Source: Rhinopithecus roxellana (taxonomy: Eukaryota > Chordata > Mammalia > Primates > Cercopithecidae). Taken from it: DNA of 64,000 bases. How positions within the stretch are numbered: position 1 is the stretch's first letter; the number at the start of each line of letters is the position of its first letter. The notes beneath the pieces were generated by a model. It was not told the DNA's origin. It saw only the letters and a program-made list of their open reading frames with translations, and did not search any database. The position numbers were made by a program, and so were the translations under genes. This document shows positions 11,335-22,839 of this stretch, piece by piece. Where the stretch lies: assembly GCF_007565055.1 (NCBI RefSeq), contig NC_044567.1:47323260-47387259 (forward strand), given 5' to 3'.

Positions 11335-11560
11335 AAGAAGGTTTTTTAAAAAGGGTACAATCCATAAATCATTTCTGTTAGGATTTTTTTTCCTTCAATG
11401 GATGTTCAGGAGCCCTCCCCAATGAAAGGTATATATTCGTCTCTACCTTCTTCTAGTTCTGTTTTGGTTCTGTTTTTATATTTCACTATTTAGTATATTT
11501 TGGTGTAATGCATCCAGCTTTTTTTCCCTCCCAAATAGGGATTCAAATACCCACCCCCAC

Positions 11561-11824
11561 TTTTTTTTAAACAGAGTCTCACTCTGTTGCCCAGGCTGGA
11601 GTGCAGTGGCGTGATCTCAGTTCACTGCAGCCTCCATCTGCTGAGTTCAAGAGATTCTCTTGCCTCAGCCACCCAAGTAGCTGGGATTAAATTTTTGAAT
11701 TTTTAGTAGAGATGAGGTTTCGCCATGTTGGCCAGGCTGGTCTCAAACTCCTGACCTCAAGCGATCTGCCCACCTTGGCCTCCCAAAGTGTTGGGATTAC
11801 AGGCATGAGCCACCACGCCCGGCT
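11561..11824 (-). mobile_element. Alu with internal deletion
   Basis: The stretch between gctgggatt and tttttgaatttttag lacks about 35 bp of the linker region. Confidence 0.88.
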
Positions 11825-12190
11825 CCCACTCTTTATGTAATACGTCCTTTTCCCATTGATTCAACATGTTAACTTTATCGTACACTAAATTCTCCTCAAT
11901 ACCTGACTCTATTTATTATCAATATTTCTATCTAGACTTGAATGGCTGACTCTTTAATTTCTGTAGTTTTACAATATATTTTAACAACTGTTTTTCAAAA
12001 TGTTCTTTGCTTTCCTTCATAGAGTATTCCAATTAAAGTGTGCAAAATATGCCATATAACATGTAGACTTTTCTGTCATTTCCCAAGACCTGTTGGGATC
12101 CTGATTTACCGGATCAATTTAACTTGGAGACAGATTGACATCTTTATTGGATTTTGTCATCCAGACTCATCATGAGCTGTATAAAAAAAA

Positions 12191-12825
12191 AACACCTACA
12201 TTGAGAGGAATCTTCCCTTCTCTGCAGCCCTAACAATTCAAGGTGACATTGTCAACCCAGTTACTTCTGGATTCGGGTTTCTCTCCGTCAGCAGACTGAG
12301 CTCTCCCAGCACCGTCCTCCCAGCTCTCTCAGGGATTCCCAGTACACCTGTTTTCAGGCCTCATGGAGACCTCTTATCCCCACAACTCTCTTCTTGGGTC
12401 CTCTCTTGGCCTTTTCTGCCTTCACTCCTGCTCCCACCTGATTTAGACTTCATAGTCCAGCACCTCAATTCCTCCATCTCTCCAGTACCACAACTTCCCT
12501 GCCCATCATGCCCCTTACCAAGCCCCGACCGACAGTCCTGTCCAGCTGGTCCCTTCTCTCCACCTGCAGCAGGCTCTGGGCCCTGCTGGAGAAAATCACG
12601 CAGCCCTGAGTTCACTTGGAGCCACAGCACTCGGGATATCCAGCCTCCACTGGGCACCAGGCTGCCAGGCTGTCCTTCCATGTTCCTAGCCAGTCTGAGT
12701 CCACCTCTTCATGGTGTAAATGAGACAATAATAGGTTCTTCCCTGGAGTCGGTGCTGTTGGTGCCTCTTCCAGATCCCTGTACTTGGTCAGCTCATCCAT
12801 TTCCTAGGCACTGTAAACGTTGGCT
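12191..12825. other. DHRS7C intron 1, unclassified
   Basis: C/T-rich low-copy text. Open frames on the minus strand lack similarity and splice logic. Confidence 0.35.
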
Positions 12826-12879
12826 GCAAATGGCGTGCAGATTGCAAATGGCATGCAGATTGCAAATGGCATGCAGATA
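12826..12879 (+). repeat. Three tandem 18-bp units
   Basis: Units of gcaaatggc(g/a)tgcagatt at 12826, 12844 and 12862. Confidence 0.95.
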
Positions 12880-13189
12880 CCTCCTTTCCCAAAGATTTGT
12901 CTCCTGCCAGTGGACGCTGCCCTGCCCAGGAGTTACACAGCCTATGCACGTACGCCCAGAGAGGGCAGCCCACATCAGTGACTGACACTGGTGTACAAAG
13001 GCTGATCCTCTTGCCTCCAGCTGTGCAATAGAGTTCAGACTCCAGAGTCTCCCTTGGATCAAGCCAAAGCTAGACTTTCCTGAGACCACATCCTCTCCTA
13101 CCCCCACTCCATGACTTCCCTCCCCGATAGGCTGTCTCTGAAGAGCAGGCCCTCAGTAAATCCTGGCCACCCGAATCCTTGACTCAGAG

Positions 13190-13350
13190 TCTGCTTCCTG
13201 AGAACCCAACCTAAAGATACTATCTCATAAGGTTATTGTGAGTATTAAATGAACTAGAGAGATATGCAAGAGATATGTACATATATTTCAACAGTTCCTA
13301 CAGCAAGGAAACTCTCCAAATCTGTGAGCTTCTATTGCTTTTAAGTATCA
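13190..13350 (+). repeat. Possible MIR fragment
   Basis: Phrase ctcataaggttattgtgag followed by attaaatgaactagagag resembles the distal MIR part. Confidence 0.45.
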
Positions 13351-13910
13351 TTAGTATTGCTACACAAGAATTCTGTTTGTCTACCAGCTAACACTCAGTT
13401 GAGAAAGTACTACATTGGGTGAGTCGGGAATCAGTCCAGAGGAAAATTAATTAGACAGAAAGTAGGTTTACTTTTAAATACAAAGAACCCCGGTATTATC
13501 CCCAGAGAAAATGTGGAGGACACTGGTGACGTTTGATTTGAAAAAACATAGTGGTGTGTCTCCATTATCTTCAGATTGAGATATCTCCAGGGCTGTGGTC
13601 CTGGGGGGCCAGGTTGGCAGGTTCGTCTTTCTGTTCAGTGTAAGGAAGAATTTCCAATAATCAGAACTTTCTAACAAAGGAGGCGTTGTCTCACTCCACC
13701 ATGAGCTCCCTTTCACGGAAGCAACTAAGTGGGGGCTGAAATGACAAAAATTCCAGCCCTGGGAGGGAGTTGAATGAAGTGACCCCTAAAGGACCTCGTG
13801 GTGCTAAGACTTCTGACTTTTTTGAATTCATGGGTTCCCAAGAGAGGGGGTTCACTGTCAGCGGTTCCATCCACACAGTATGCCCTGCCCTGTTTCCTTC
13901 CTCCCCACAG
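13351..13910. other. Distal DHRS7C intron 1
   Basis: Unclassified, leading into a pyrimidine-rich acceptor (cctgtttccttcctccccacag). Confidence 0.5.
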
Positions 13911-14023
13911 AGTGTGCTCGGGTGTTCCACACAGGTGGGGCAAGGCTGGTGCTATGTGGAAAGAACTGGGAGAGGCTGGAGAACCTATATGATGCCTTGA
14001 TCAGCGTGGCTGACCCCAGCAAG
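13911..14023 (+). CDS. DHRS7C: DHRS7C coding exon 2
   Basis: The acceptor is ctccccacag and the donor GTAAGG. The first two bases complete Glu53; the exon then encodes residues 54-90 (CARVFHTGGARLVLCGKNWE and on to ADPSK) and ends in phase 0. This is helix A and the second beta-strand of the SDR fold, where the residues after the strand (CGKNWERL) normally determine NAD versus NADP preference. It joins exons 1 and 3 without a frame change. Confidence 0.95.
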
Positions 14024-15512
14024 GTAAGGTCTTCTAGCAGTCAGTGTGGGTAACTCCTGGGCACTCCCAGCCTCCACTGATCATTCAGGATCAGCTCTTG
14101 GACCAAGTGGAGGAAACTTGGTGATTGCTTTGGGGAATGTGAGGCAATGAACCCAATGACCTTGGCATAGGGTCACGTTTGCCATTCATAAGGGGTTGAC
14201 TTGTTTTGACTACCCACCGTGACAAAATCGTGTTCTGTAGCCACAGCCCCTTCTCCTGACCCTATATAACTCAAGAAGGATCCAGAAGACAGACGATGTT
14301 ACAGGTATGGGCTGTGATTACAAACATGGCCATTTTTTTTTAATACTTCAACTGATATCTCCATCAAAGAAACCAGATAAATGAGATCCCTTCCCAAGAA
14401 GTCTCCCAGAAAGTGAACACTTCTTTCAATGAGGCTGCAGTTTCCGAAGGTTTTTCTGGAGCATTGGTCAGGAGACTGTCTTTGGAGCTCCCTTCAGGAT
14501 ACTTTTTTCGAATCTTTACCTTTGAGGTTGCATTTGGTGATTAGGAACACCTCAAAGTAATTCAGGGATAAGTCTGATATTTGAGGAGATGAATCAAACA
14601 GGACAACACAGAATGCCCCAAAGTGTGTTTCCAGGGATGTGATTAGGCACTGGGTAAAAGCGAGGGTTTGTGGTCAGTTGTGTGAGAAACAGTGAGTTAA
14701 GCTAAGCTTGTCCATTTTCTTCACTGCAGGACTTTTCAGAGCCTTTCATATGCCAGTGTGCACTGTGTATCTCCAAGAAGAACTTGGAGAACAGTCTGTG
14801 TTTCCCAAACAATTCTGACCACGGAACCCTCTCTTCAAGGGCATATCTCAGATATGGAGTCCTGAGACTCCATATCTCAGGACTAGTCTTTGTCAAACAC
14901 TGGGATTGCATTTACCACTCAGTGTCGTCAATTTTCCCATCTGTCCACCCTCCTACACATCCCTGGATCAACAGAGTCAATGCAGCAAGTGTCTGGCTAA
15001 AGACAATGCCCCGCACTTAGTAAGCAGATATTTCGAAAATATTGTGTTGAGTGTATGATTTTAGTTTTTTAAAATGTGGCTATAAAGTCCTTTATTTATT
15101 TATTTATTTTGCAACTTGCAAGCCAGGTTGAAAAGCAGTTTCCACAAAGGAGCTCAGAACTGTTAAAAGTAATGATGTCACCCCTGGAGTCAGTGCAAAG
15201 CTGCAAAGGGACTGCTGCGAAGGGCGATATTCATTTATCAGTTGTGGAACCTTGGCCAAGAGTTTAGACTTATTGCTGCATATTCACATCAAGATTTGTT
15301 GGTTTTGCCCTGGTCCCCAAGAATGAATTCTCTGGCAATATCCTCCATCCCAGAATCATTTCTGCTTCTTCGTCTTTTTTTTTTTTTTTTTTTTTTTTCA
15401 GTCATTTCATGATCTTTGAATTTCAAAATGGGTGGCTTTTAGATCCAGGGCTCCCAAGGTCTGCAAGAGGGAGGAGATCTCACATAACCTGACTCTGTCA
15501 TTGGTTCAGCAG
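14024..15512. other. DHRS7C intron 2
   Basis: The only repeat-free intron of the gene: no Alu in about 1.5 kb. It holds a 28-bp hairpin at 14850-14877, a (TTTA)n run at 15090-15110 and a T-run at about 15378-15400. Confidence 0.7.
14850..14877. repeat. Perfect hairpin, 12-bp arms
   Basis: agatatggagtc and gactccatatct are exact complements around ctga. Confidence 0.95.
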
Positions 15513-15723
15513 ACATTCACCCCAAAGCTGGTCCTGTTGGACCTCTCAGACATCAGCTGCGTCCCAGATGTGGCAAAAGAAGTCCTGGATTGCTATGGCT
15601 GTGTGGACATCCTCATCAACAATGCCAGCATGAAGGTGAAGGGGCCTGCCCATAAGATTTCTCTGGAGCTCGACAAAAAGATCATGGATGCCAATTACTT
15701 TGGCCCCATCACATTGACGAAAG
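15513..15723 (+). CDS. DHRS7C: DHRS7C coding exon 3: NNAS motif and Asn of the SDR tetrad
   Basis: The acceptor is attggttcag-cag, preceded by a pyrimidine-rich stretch and a T-run at about 15378-15400. Residues 91-160 include VLLDLSD (adenine-ring side), DILINNAS (122-129) and MDANYFGP, whose Asn151 matches the SDR catalytic-tetrad Asn. Residue 130 is Met where I recall Val in human. The frame requires the exon to end after AAA-G, using a poor donor, GTCTCG. A consensus donor GTGAGT starts 5 nt further on (15729) but would shift the frame. The choice of end is fixed by reading-frame continuity with exon 4 (AAA G|CC CTG CTT). Confidence 0.93.
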
Positions 15724-16395
15724 GTCTCGTGAGTTTGACTTTCCCATGGGCATCTGGGCCACCAGATTCTACAGAGGGCTCTGTTAAATAGCCAGACAGT
15801 CATCCTATTCTATATGGAATTCTCCAGTCCCCTTAGAAAATTCCCTACCTATTGGGTGAAAGCTTTCAGCATTCCCATTTTCAATGTTTATGTAGGCAAA
15901 GGAACCCAGGAAGTATCTGATTGGTATATTTCAACCACCCTCTCTGTGAAACCCCTCTCCCCACCTAAGCTTTGCCCTTTTACTTCTCTCTCCTTACATC
16001 CCTGGCTTCCCTCCAATTCGACGTCTCTGAACAATTGTCTTATCCTCCAACAATTGTCTCAACAACTGTGTACATTCTGCTGTATCAACCTTGCGGTTGA
16101 TCTGCTTCTAACCATGACAGTTGGTCAAAGGTAAAGATTCTGTCCTCAGAAATGAAGAAGAAAAAGGACTTATTACCAAATTACAAGAGACCCAGTATTC
16201 TGTCAATCCCTTCACAGAAACAGGGAAGGCAGGAGGCTGTCTCCCTTTAATGAATAAGATGGTGATTCCTATGTGAGCCTGTCTGAGGGGCCTAGGAGAC
16301 ACCCAGGTGCAGATTTCTCACCACCAAGTTCAAACGCAGGTTTGAAGCCTGGGAAATGGGGCTGGAAATGACCACAGAGTAGAATGAAAAGTTGA
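15724..16395. other. Proximal DHRS7C intron 3
   Basis: Unclassified low-copy sequence. Contains the competing donor GTGAGT at 15729. Confidence 0.45.
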
Positions 16396-16626
16396 CAGAT
16401 CATGAGGTCAGAAGTTCAAGACCAGCCTGGCCAACATGGTGAAACCCCGTCTCTACTAAAAATACAAAAATTAGCCAGGCATCGTGGTGGGCGCCTGTAA
16501 TTCCAGCTACTCAGGAGGCTGAGGCAGGAGGATCATTTGAACCCAGGAGGCTGAGGTTGCAGTGAGCCGAGATCACGCCATTGCACTCCAGCTTGGGTGA
16601 CAAGCTGAGACTCCGTCTAAAAGAAA
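16396..16626 (+). mobile_element. 5'-truncated Alu
   Basis: Starts within the left monomer (cagatcatgaggtcag) and ends in a short A-rich tail. gaaaagttga flanks both ends. Confidence 0.9.
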
Positions 16627-17113
16627 GAAAAGTTGAAGCCCCTGCTCTCCAAAAAAAATAAAAGTTTATCAAAGCAGAATCTCAGGGGGAATGTAATGTG
16701 GAGAACGCCTCCATTTAGGGAGTTGGGTGTCCTGGCAAGGTCTAAGATCTAGCATGATCTTACAACTACCGTCTCTACAACCAGCTCCCATGCTGGGCAC
16801 CTCTAACAATAGGATTCCGAGTACTAAGACAGATGAAGAGAAAGAAGCATTTGGGGCAGAAAGATGACTTTCCAGAGCTTCTAGAATGGTGTCCCAGAGA
16901 TAACAGTTTCCTCCAGTCCAGTCCCTGTGGACACAGCAAACAGGCCAGCACAAGTGTGTTATCTATCAACCTTTAATAGAGACTGTTAACTGGCATCAAA
17001 GCAATGAACAAAGAAAGTGGAGTGGAAAAGGGCCAGAAATGGTTTCTCTTCCTAGTTAGCCCTCACTAAGGACCCTGGGTCTAGTCCCTAGCTCTGGACT
17101 TCAGTTTGTCCAT

Positions 17114-17493
17114 CTTGTTTTTGTTTTTCTTTTCTTTTCTTTTCTTTTCTTTTCTTTTCTTTTCTTTTCTTTTCTTTTCTTTTCCTTTTTTTTCAAGATG
17201 GAGTCTCGCTCTGTTTCCCAGGTTGGAATGCAGTGGCGTGATCTCAGCTCACTGCAACTTCCACCTCCCGGGTCCACCTCCCGGGTTCAAGTGATTCTCC
17301 TGCCTCAGCCTCCTGAGTAGCTGGGACTACAGGCACCCACCACCACGCCCGGCTAATTTTTTGTATTCTTTTAGTAGAGACAGGGTTTCACCGTGTTAGC
17401 CAGGATGGTCTCCATCTCCTGACCTCGTGATCCACCCGCCTCAACCTCCCAAAGTGCTGAGATTATAGGCGTGAGCCACCGCGCCCGGCCCAA
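17114..17493 (-). mobile_element. Alu with (CTTTT)n head and target-site duplication
   Basis: cagtttgtccat at 17102-17113 and 17494-17505. A pentanucleotide run (about 17120-17182) replaces plain poly(T). The element carries a 15-bp internal duplication of acctcccgggt. Confidence 0.92.
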
Positions 17494-17505
17494 CAGTTTG
17501 TCCAT

Positions 17506-17900
17506 GTTTAACATGGAGGTGCTGGGTTTCACAGATCATTCTGAAAGTTGACTCTTTGAGTACTGTCTTTTCACTTTTTGCCATATCCCCATTCTGCCTG
17601 TACTATTATTAATTTAATACCTTTCTCTGAATTTTCTCATTTTTAAATTAAATTCACTTTGGGAAGAAATCTGTATAAAACCAACACAAATTTAAAACTT
17701 CTTTCATTCTCAATTAATAAAGGGCAACCTGAAAATTAAACAAAGTAAGTTCTCCCAAGGCAGCCTGAGAACGTCAGAATCTTCCCTCTCTTTGTTAAAA
17801 GATTAGCATGTGCAAGAGAGGAGTTAAAGACATACTAGAACCATCGCGAGACTTCCTTCTTCCTTCTGGAGGCCATAGTAGGAGAATTGAAACAGGAATG
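17506..17900. other. DHRS7C intron 3, unclassified
   Basis: A/T-rich low-copy text without an exon signal. Confidence 0.35.
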
Positions 17901-17929
17901 ACTTTCTCACTACTGACATCGGCGTCTGT

Positions 17930-18062
17930 TCTATTCTATTGGGTACCACACGTACTACCTGAGTGCAATATACCCATGTAACAAATCTGCACGTGTTCCC
18001 CGTGCATCTAAACAAAAGTCGAGAGGAAAATACAATAAATATAAACATGCCTTCAATAAAAA
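17930..18062 (+). mobile_element. L1 3'-end fragment
   Basis: gtgcaatatacccatgtaac followed by aaatctgcacgtgttcccc resembles the L1 3'UTR end. Confidence 0.6.
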
Positions 18063-18314
18063 GAAATCAGTGTCACTAAATGCACATTGGTGGGAAAGCA
18101 CCAATTTAAAATCACCCAGCATTTCACCAGCCCACGCTTTGGGAACGCTGGATAAACGATTGCAGGGTTCATTCCATCTCTGCCCTGCTGCAATCTAATT
18201 ACCACGGAGGGAGCGGAGCCCCATGATGAAGGGGAGCCGGGGGAGGGGTCTGCTGGCTGCTGCCTAACTCAGTCGCAAAGTTTTAACCATGACTCTTTGT
18301 CCTGTGTTTTCCAG

Positions 18315-18407
18315 CCCTGCTTCCCAACATGATCTCCCGGAGAACAGGCCAAATCGTGTTAGTGAATAACATCCAAGGGAAGTTTGGAATCCCGTTCCGT
18401 ACAGCTT
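18315..18407 (+). CDS. DHRS7C: DHRS7C coding exon 4: strand and substrate loop before the active site
   Basis: The acceptor is gtgttttccag and the donor is excellent, GTAAGT. The exon encodes residues 161-191 and the first base of codon 192. IVLVNNIQG is the beta-strand that usually ends in the catalytic Ser of SDR enzymes (IVxxSS); here the positions are Asn178 and Asn179. The last codons give FRTA, where I recall FRTT in human. The codon for the catalytic Tyr192 is split by the next intron (T|AC). Confidence 0.95.
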
Positions 18408-18539
18408 GTAAGTTGCTAAGATAAAAATATGAATCTTCTGTTGTATGTCTTATGGTATAAGGCAGGAGCTGTTGTGTCTAAGACTAGGCAGATGGTCACA
18501 GAGGAAAGGGTCCAAGGATGACACCATCTGCTGGGTTTT

Positions 18540-18690
18540 CTTTCATCCCTATGGTTCCTATTTTTTGAGCGCCTACAGCATGCAAGTGGCTATGGGAGAT
18601 GCTGAGATATTAAAGATAAGCTCCCTCTGTCTGCGAAGCTCACAGTCTCCTATGTGGGCAGGACGTGCACTAGGTGAACCTGACAATGCC
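18540..18690 (-). repeat. L2-like fragment
   Basis: gagcgcctacagcatgcaag, then gagatgctgagatattaaag and gctcacagtctcctatg resemble an L2 3' end in reverse. Confidence 0.5.
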
Positions 18691-19142
18691 AGGTGAAGGT
18701 CACGCTCCTGACAAAGATGCACAGTCATAGCTCCAATGCCCCTTCCTCCATAAAGATGCCCTTGAAGGTCAGGGAAGATTACCATTGGGAAAGAGAAGGA
18801 TGGGTGCACATCACAAAATGGGAGGGCAATGGAGACCTTCTGAGGAAGGAACCAGGAAAAACAGAAAGGGGCAGAATTCAGGGTAAGGGCAGCTCCAAAA
18901 ATGAGCGTCCTTTCAAAAGTTCAACGGGGAGAAGGACTTCTAGGTGTATGTTCCTGGGATTTAGCTGGAAAAATTCTGCCATTTCCACATCTGATGAGTT
19001 AGTTCTAAGAGGCGGGGAACACGCCATATACATTTATTCGTGGCCCACACTACCATGTGCAAATTAGGGGCTCAGTAAATGTTTGATGGGTACAAGAGTA
19101 GAAGGGAAGAAGGGAGGGAAAAAAATGAGTAGGTCCCCATAT

Positions 19143-19385
19143 GAATTTGCTCAGGCTGCCATAACAAAATACCAAGGCTGGGGCTTACACAACAGAAATT
19201 TGTTTTTTTTTATTCTGGAGGCTGGAAGTCCATGATCAAAGTGTCGGCAGGGTTGGTTTTCTCTGGAACCCCTCTCCCTGGCTTACAGATAGCTGCCTTC
19301 TTGCTGTGTCCCCACACAGTCTTTCCTCTGTGCATGTGCATGTCTGTTGCCTCCTTGTATGTCCAAATTTCCTCTTCTTCTTCTT

Positions 19386-19420
<35 letters not shown>

Positions 19421-19880
19421 TTGAGACAGAATCTCACTCTGTTGCCCAGGCTGGAGTGCAGTGGCAAGATCTTGGCTCACTGCACCCTCTGCCTCCCAGG
19501 TTCAAGCGATCCTTCTGCCTCAGCCTCCTGAGTAGCTGGGACTACAGGCACCCACCACCATGCCCGGCTAATTTTTGTGTTTTTAGTAGAGACAGGGTTT
19601 TACCATCTTGGCCAAGCTGGTCTCAAACTCCTGACCTCAGGTGATTCGTCTACCTTGGCCTCTCAAAGTGCTGGGATTACAGGCGTGAGCCACCACACCC
19701 GGCCCCAAATTCTTCTTATAACAGCACCAGTCAGATTGGAGTAGGGCCCAGCCTAATGGCCTCATTTTATATTAATTACCTCTTTAAATATCTCTAAATA
19801 CAGTCACATTCTGAGCACTGGAGATTGGGTTTCAGCATATAAATTTTGGGAGGGCTGACAACAGAATTCAGCCCATAACG
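19143..19880 (-). mobile_element. Ancient LTR (MaLR-like), interrupted by an Alu
   Basis: Same family as 37155-37545 in reverse orientation: aaagtgtcggcagggttgg, then agtctttcctctgtgc; and after the Alu cagtcacattctgagcac. Ends at ttcagcccataacg. I assign MaLR from overall LTR architecture, not an exact name. Confidence 0.6.
19385..19704 (-). mobile_element. AluS with (TTTA)n head
   Basis: Complete dimer; the poly(T) head has become about nine TTTA repeats. Inserted in the LTR. Confidence 0.92.
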
Positions 19881-21031
19881 CCCCCTCTAGTAGTGTTTTA
19901 CCTTCCTTTTTCCATTTGCCTTAGCTAGTTTAAGCCTACTGTGCTGTGAGCCTGTGATGTGGGAAAACTTGATTACTCCTCCATGTAGTAACCTCAATGA
20001 GAATGGCATCAGGCAAGCAGGTGGCACCATGCCACAGCATCATTGGGGGCCCAGGGTCATGCTAAGTCATTCCATCAACACCATCTTCTGGGTGGTCACA
20101 GCTGGGTCCCTGCTGGCAAGAAGAAGGAAGAGACTGTGGAGAATCCATGCCCAATGTCCAAAACCCCAGGCTGGCCTTGGACATCCCATTGCCCCCAGGC
20201 TGGCATCACCGCTGCTCACATCCTACTGGGAGAACTCAGTCACACCTAAGTGCAAGGGACACTGGGGAGTGCAGTCCACTTGGGGGCCCAGGAAGAAGGG
20301 AAGAGTGAATGGGCCACATACAGCAGTCTTTGGCACATCCCGCATTTTCCTGTCTTCCCCAGCCCACTTAGAAATCTCCCCACTGCTCCTTGTATTTTTA
20401 AACTTTCTGTTATTTTCAGCAGTTGGGTGACTTTTCACCTTCCTTGCTTCCTGCCTTCATTCATTCAACAAAGTGTTTGAATGCCTAAAGCCAGGTGATG
20501 GGGACACAGAAGTGACATAACATAGCGAGGCATAGGCATGACAATGGGCCCTTTTGCCACTGACCCATATAGGACAAATGCACGAGTTTCCTGGGAACAT
20601 TTGCAAAACACAGTATTGGGGACTCAGAATTCTCTCAAGGCTGTCTCCACCCCCATCAGCCATGGTCTGGCTTCTCTGTGCTGAGGTATTGAGGGGCACA
20701 GAGTTTCCCACGTAAATGTCAGAACTGAAGCGATGCCACCCTGGACTGGCCCCAAATTCTCTTCTTCCTCTGAATCTGGCTTTGGACAGACACAAGGAGC
20801 TGGCGTGGGAGTGACCTGGGGTCTGCTAACTCAGAGGTTTCTTTCTTTTGACCAAAGGAATGCAATGTCCCTGAGCACCTCAGCACAGTTCCCTTACCAT
20901 CCACTCAGGCAAGGAGATAGGGGCTCTGAGGCTGAGAACCTGGCACACAGACTTGAAAGGGGATGCAGCCTGCCATGTGTCCCCCCCGCTGCAGGCACCC
21001 ACCCCTTTCCTGCATCAACCATGCCACATGG
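19881..21031. other. DHRS7C intron 4, mostly low-copy
   Basis: An antisense L2-like piece (attcattcaacaaagtgttt at about 20458) is the only element recognised. Several long frames here have no homology I recognise. Confidence 0.4.
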
Positions 21032-21335
21032 GGCTGGGCACAGTGGCTCACACCTGTAATCCCAGCACTTTGGGAGGCTGAAGCGGGTGGATCACTTGAG
21101 GTCAGGAGTTTGAGACCAGCCTGGGCAACATGGTGAAACACATCTCTACTAAAAATACAAAAATTAGCCAGGCGTGGTGGTGTGCACCCATAATCCCACT
21201 TACTCGGGAGGCTAAGGCAGGAGAATTGTTTGAGCCCGCAAGGCAGAGGTTGCAGTGAGCCGAGATCGAGCCACTGTACTCCAGCCCAGGCAACAGAGCA
21301 AGATTCCCTCTCAAAACAAAACAAAACAAAAAAAA
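21032..21335 (+). mobile_element. Alu (S type)
   Basis: Full dimer with AAAAC tail. Confidence 0.92.
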
Positions 21336-21594
21336 CCACGTGGAAAGTCACCTGTCCATGTATCTGCCCCACTGATGAGCTGAGTACTCCGTGAGGCCAG
21401 AGCTGCCTCTGTCCACCTGTGGGTCCCCAGCTCCTCACCCACCAGAGCAGGGGCTTCACTGTTGAATGACTGAAGGAATCAAGGAGATGGTGAATGAATG
21501 AAAAATAAGCTGGTAGACCTTTTTTGTTAACACTTGCATTGGCGGGTGTAATTCACATACCACACTATGCATCCATTTAAAGCGCATGGTTCTG

Positions 21595-21890
21595 CAGGGC
21601 ACGGTGGCTCATGCCTATGATCCCAGCACTTCGAGAGGCCAAGACAGGCAGATCACCTGAGGTCAGGAGTTCGAGACCAGTCTGGCCAACATGGTGAAAT
21701 CCCATCTCTACTAAAAATACAAAAATTAGCTGGGCATGGTGGTGTGTGCCTGTAAACCCAGCTACTCAGGAGGCTGAGGCAGGAGAATTGCTTGAACCTG
21801 GGAGACGGAGGTTGCAGTGAGCCGAGATCGCACCATTGCACTCCAGCCTGGGCGATAGAGCGAGACTCCATCTCAAAAAAACAAAAAAAG
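21595..21890 (+). mobile_element. Alu (S type)
   Basis: Full dimer from cagggcacggtggctc. Confidence 0.91.
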
Positions 21891-22344
21891 CCTCATTGGA
21901 GAGAACTGGAAGCTTGCTGGTCATGATGTCAGGGAAACCAGGAAAGGGTTCTGGTTGAAGGCATCTGGGCATGGTGGCAGGAACCACAGTACATGCACCT
22001 TCTGCCCCTTCCGCCTCTGGCTGACACCCCTAAAATGTGAAGTTGGGGTGCGTCACACCCCAGATGTGGCTCTAACTTCCCAAAGCTCTAAGCAATGTCC
22101 ACTCCCTTCTTTTTGGAATTCCTGGAACGATCCTTTTTTGTCCAACCCATGGCTTCTATGATTTGAACTGGATTTGGTGAGTGGATGACCTGGACGGGCT
22201 CTCCGAGGAAAAGGGAAACAGGAAGGGAGAGGGGATATCTGTGATTCAGGCTCATGGCAGCCACCAGCTGGCCCCAGACCTTGGACAAGTTTCTTAGCAT
22301 CGGCCTTCCCAGGAAGGAAGGGGAATTCATGTGGGTGCCAGCAT

Positions 22345-22510
22345 TCTGTATGTTTTCTCATTTGATCTTCACAGTAATTTGGCAAGGGAAATATTACTCC
22401 CATTTTAAAGATAAGAAAACTGAGCCTCAGAGAGGCAAAGTGATTTGCCCAAGGTCAGGTCACACCACCAGCAAGTGGCTAAGCTTGATTCAGTTCCCGC
22501 TCCATGTCCA
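22345..22510 (-). repeat. MIR in intron 4
   Basis: ttgatcttcacagtaatttg, attactcccattttaaag, actgagcctcagagaggc and tgatttgcccaaggtcag follow the MIR core in order (reverse complement of the usual listing is possible). Confidence 0.7.
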
Positions 22511-22683
22511 CCACTCCCGAGGGCTCTCTGTCCTCATTAGTAAAGTGAAGGGCAGATTCTTGAGGACCCTCTCAGCTCTGCGCTTGCAGGAAACGTGTCT
22601 GTCGGCCCTCCTGCTTCCAATGCGCCCACCGGGAAGCCGGGCCGGAGTGTCCTGCGCCCACCTCTGGATGGTTTCTCCTGCAG

Positions 22684-22839
22684 ACGCTGCCTCCAAGCAC
22701 GCAGCACTGGGCTTCTTTGACTGCCTCCGAGCCGAAGTGGAGGAATACGACGTTGTCATCAGCACCGTGAGCCCGACTTTCATCCGGTCGTACCACGTGT
22801 ATCCAGAGCAAGGAAACTGGGAAGCCTCCATTTGGAAAT
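22684..22839 (+). CDS. DHRS7C: DHRS7C coding exon 5: YxxxK active site
   Basis: The acceptor is gtttctcctgcag and the donor GTGAGA. The exon completes Tyr192 and gives YAASK (192-196), the SDR catalytic Tyr/Lys pair. HAALGFFDCLRAEVEEYDV follows (helix F), then VVISTVSPTFIRS, which corresponds to the strand and PG-motif region where Gly is replaced by Thr. It ends ASIWK plus one base of codon 244. The open frame continues both upstream and downstream of the exon, but the splice sites and family length place the borders here. Confidence 0.95.

Larger units (their letters stand above)
10757..12190 (-). mobile_element. Old L1 3' region, antisense, interrupted by two Alus
   Basis: Segments 10757-11017, 11347-11560 and 11825-12190 read as complement of L1 3' sequence: ttgtgaattgcttactcatc, ctaattgatttgtaagag, ttctgacatatagattat, taatttctgtagttttac. 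Confidence 0.75.

Noticed and set aside
12826..12879. CRISPR-like array
   Set aside because: Direct tandem units without spacers in a vertebrate intron.
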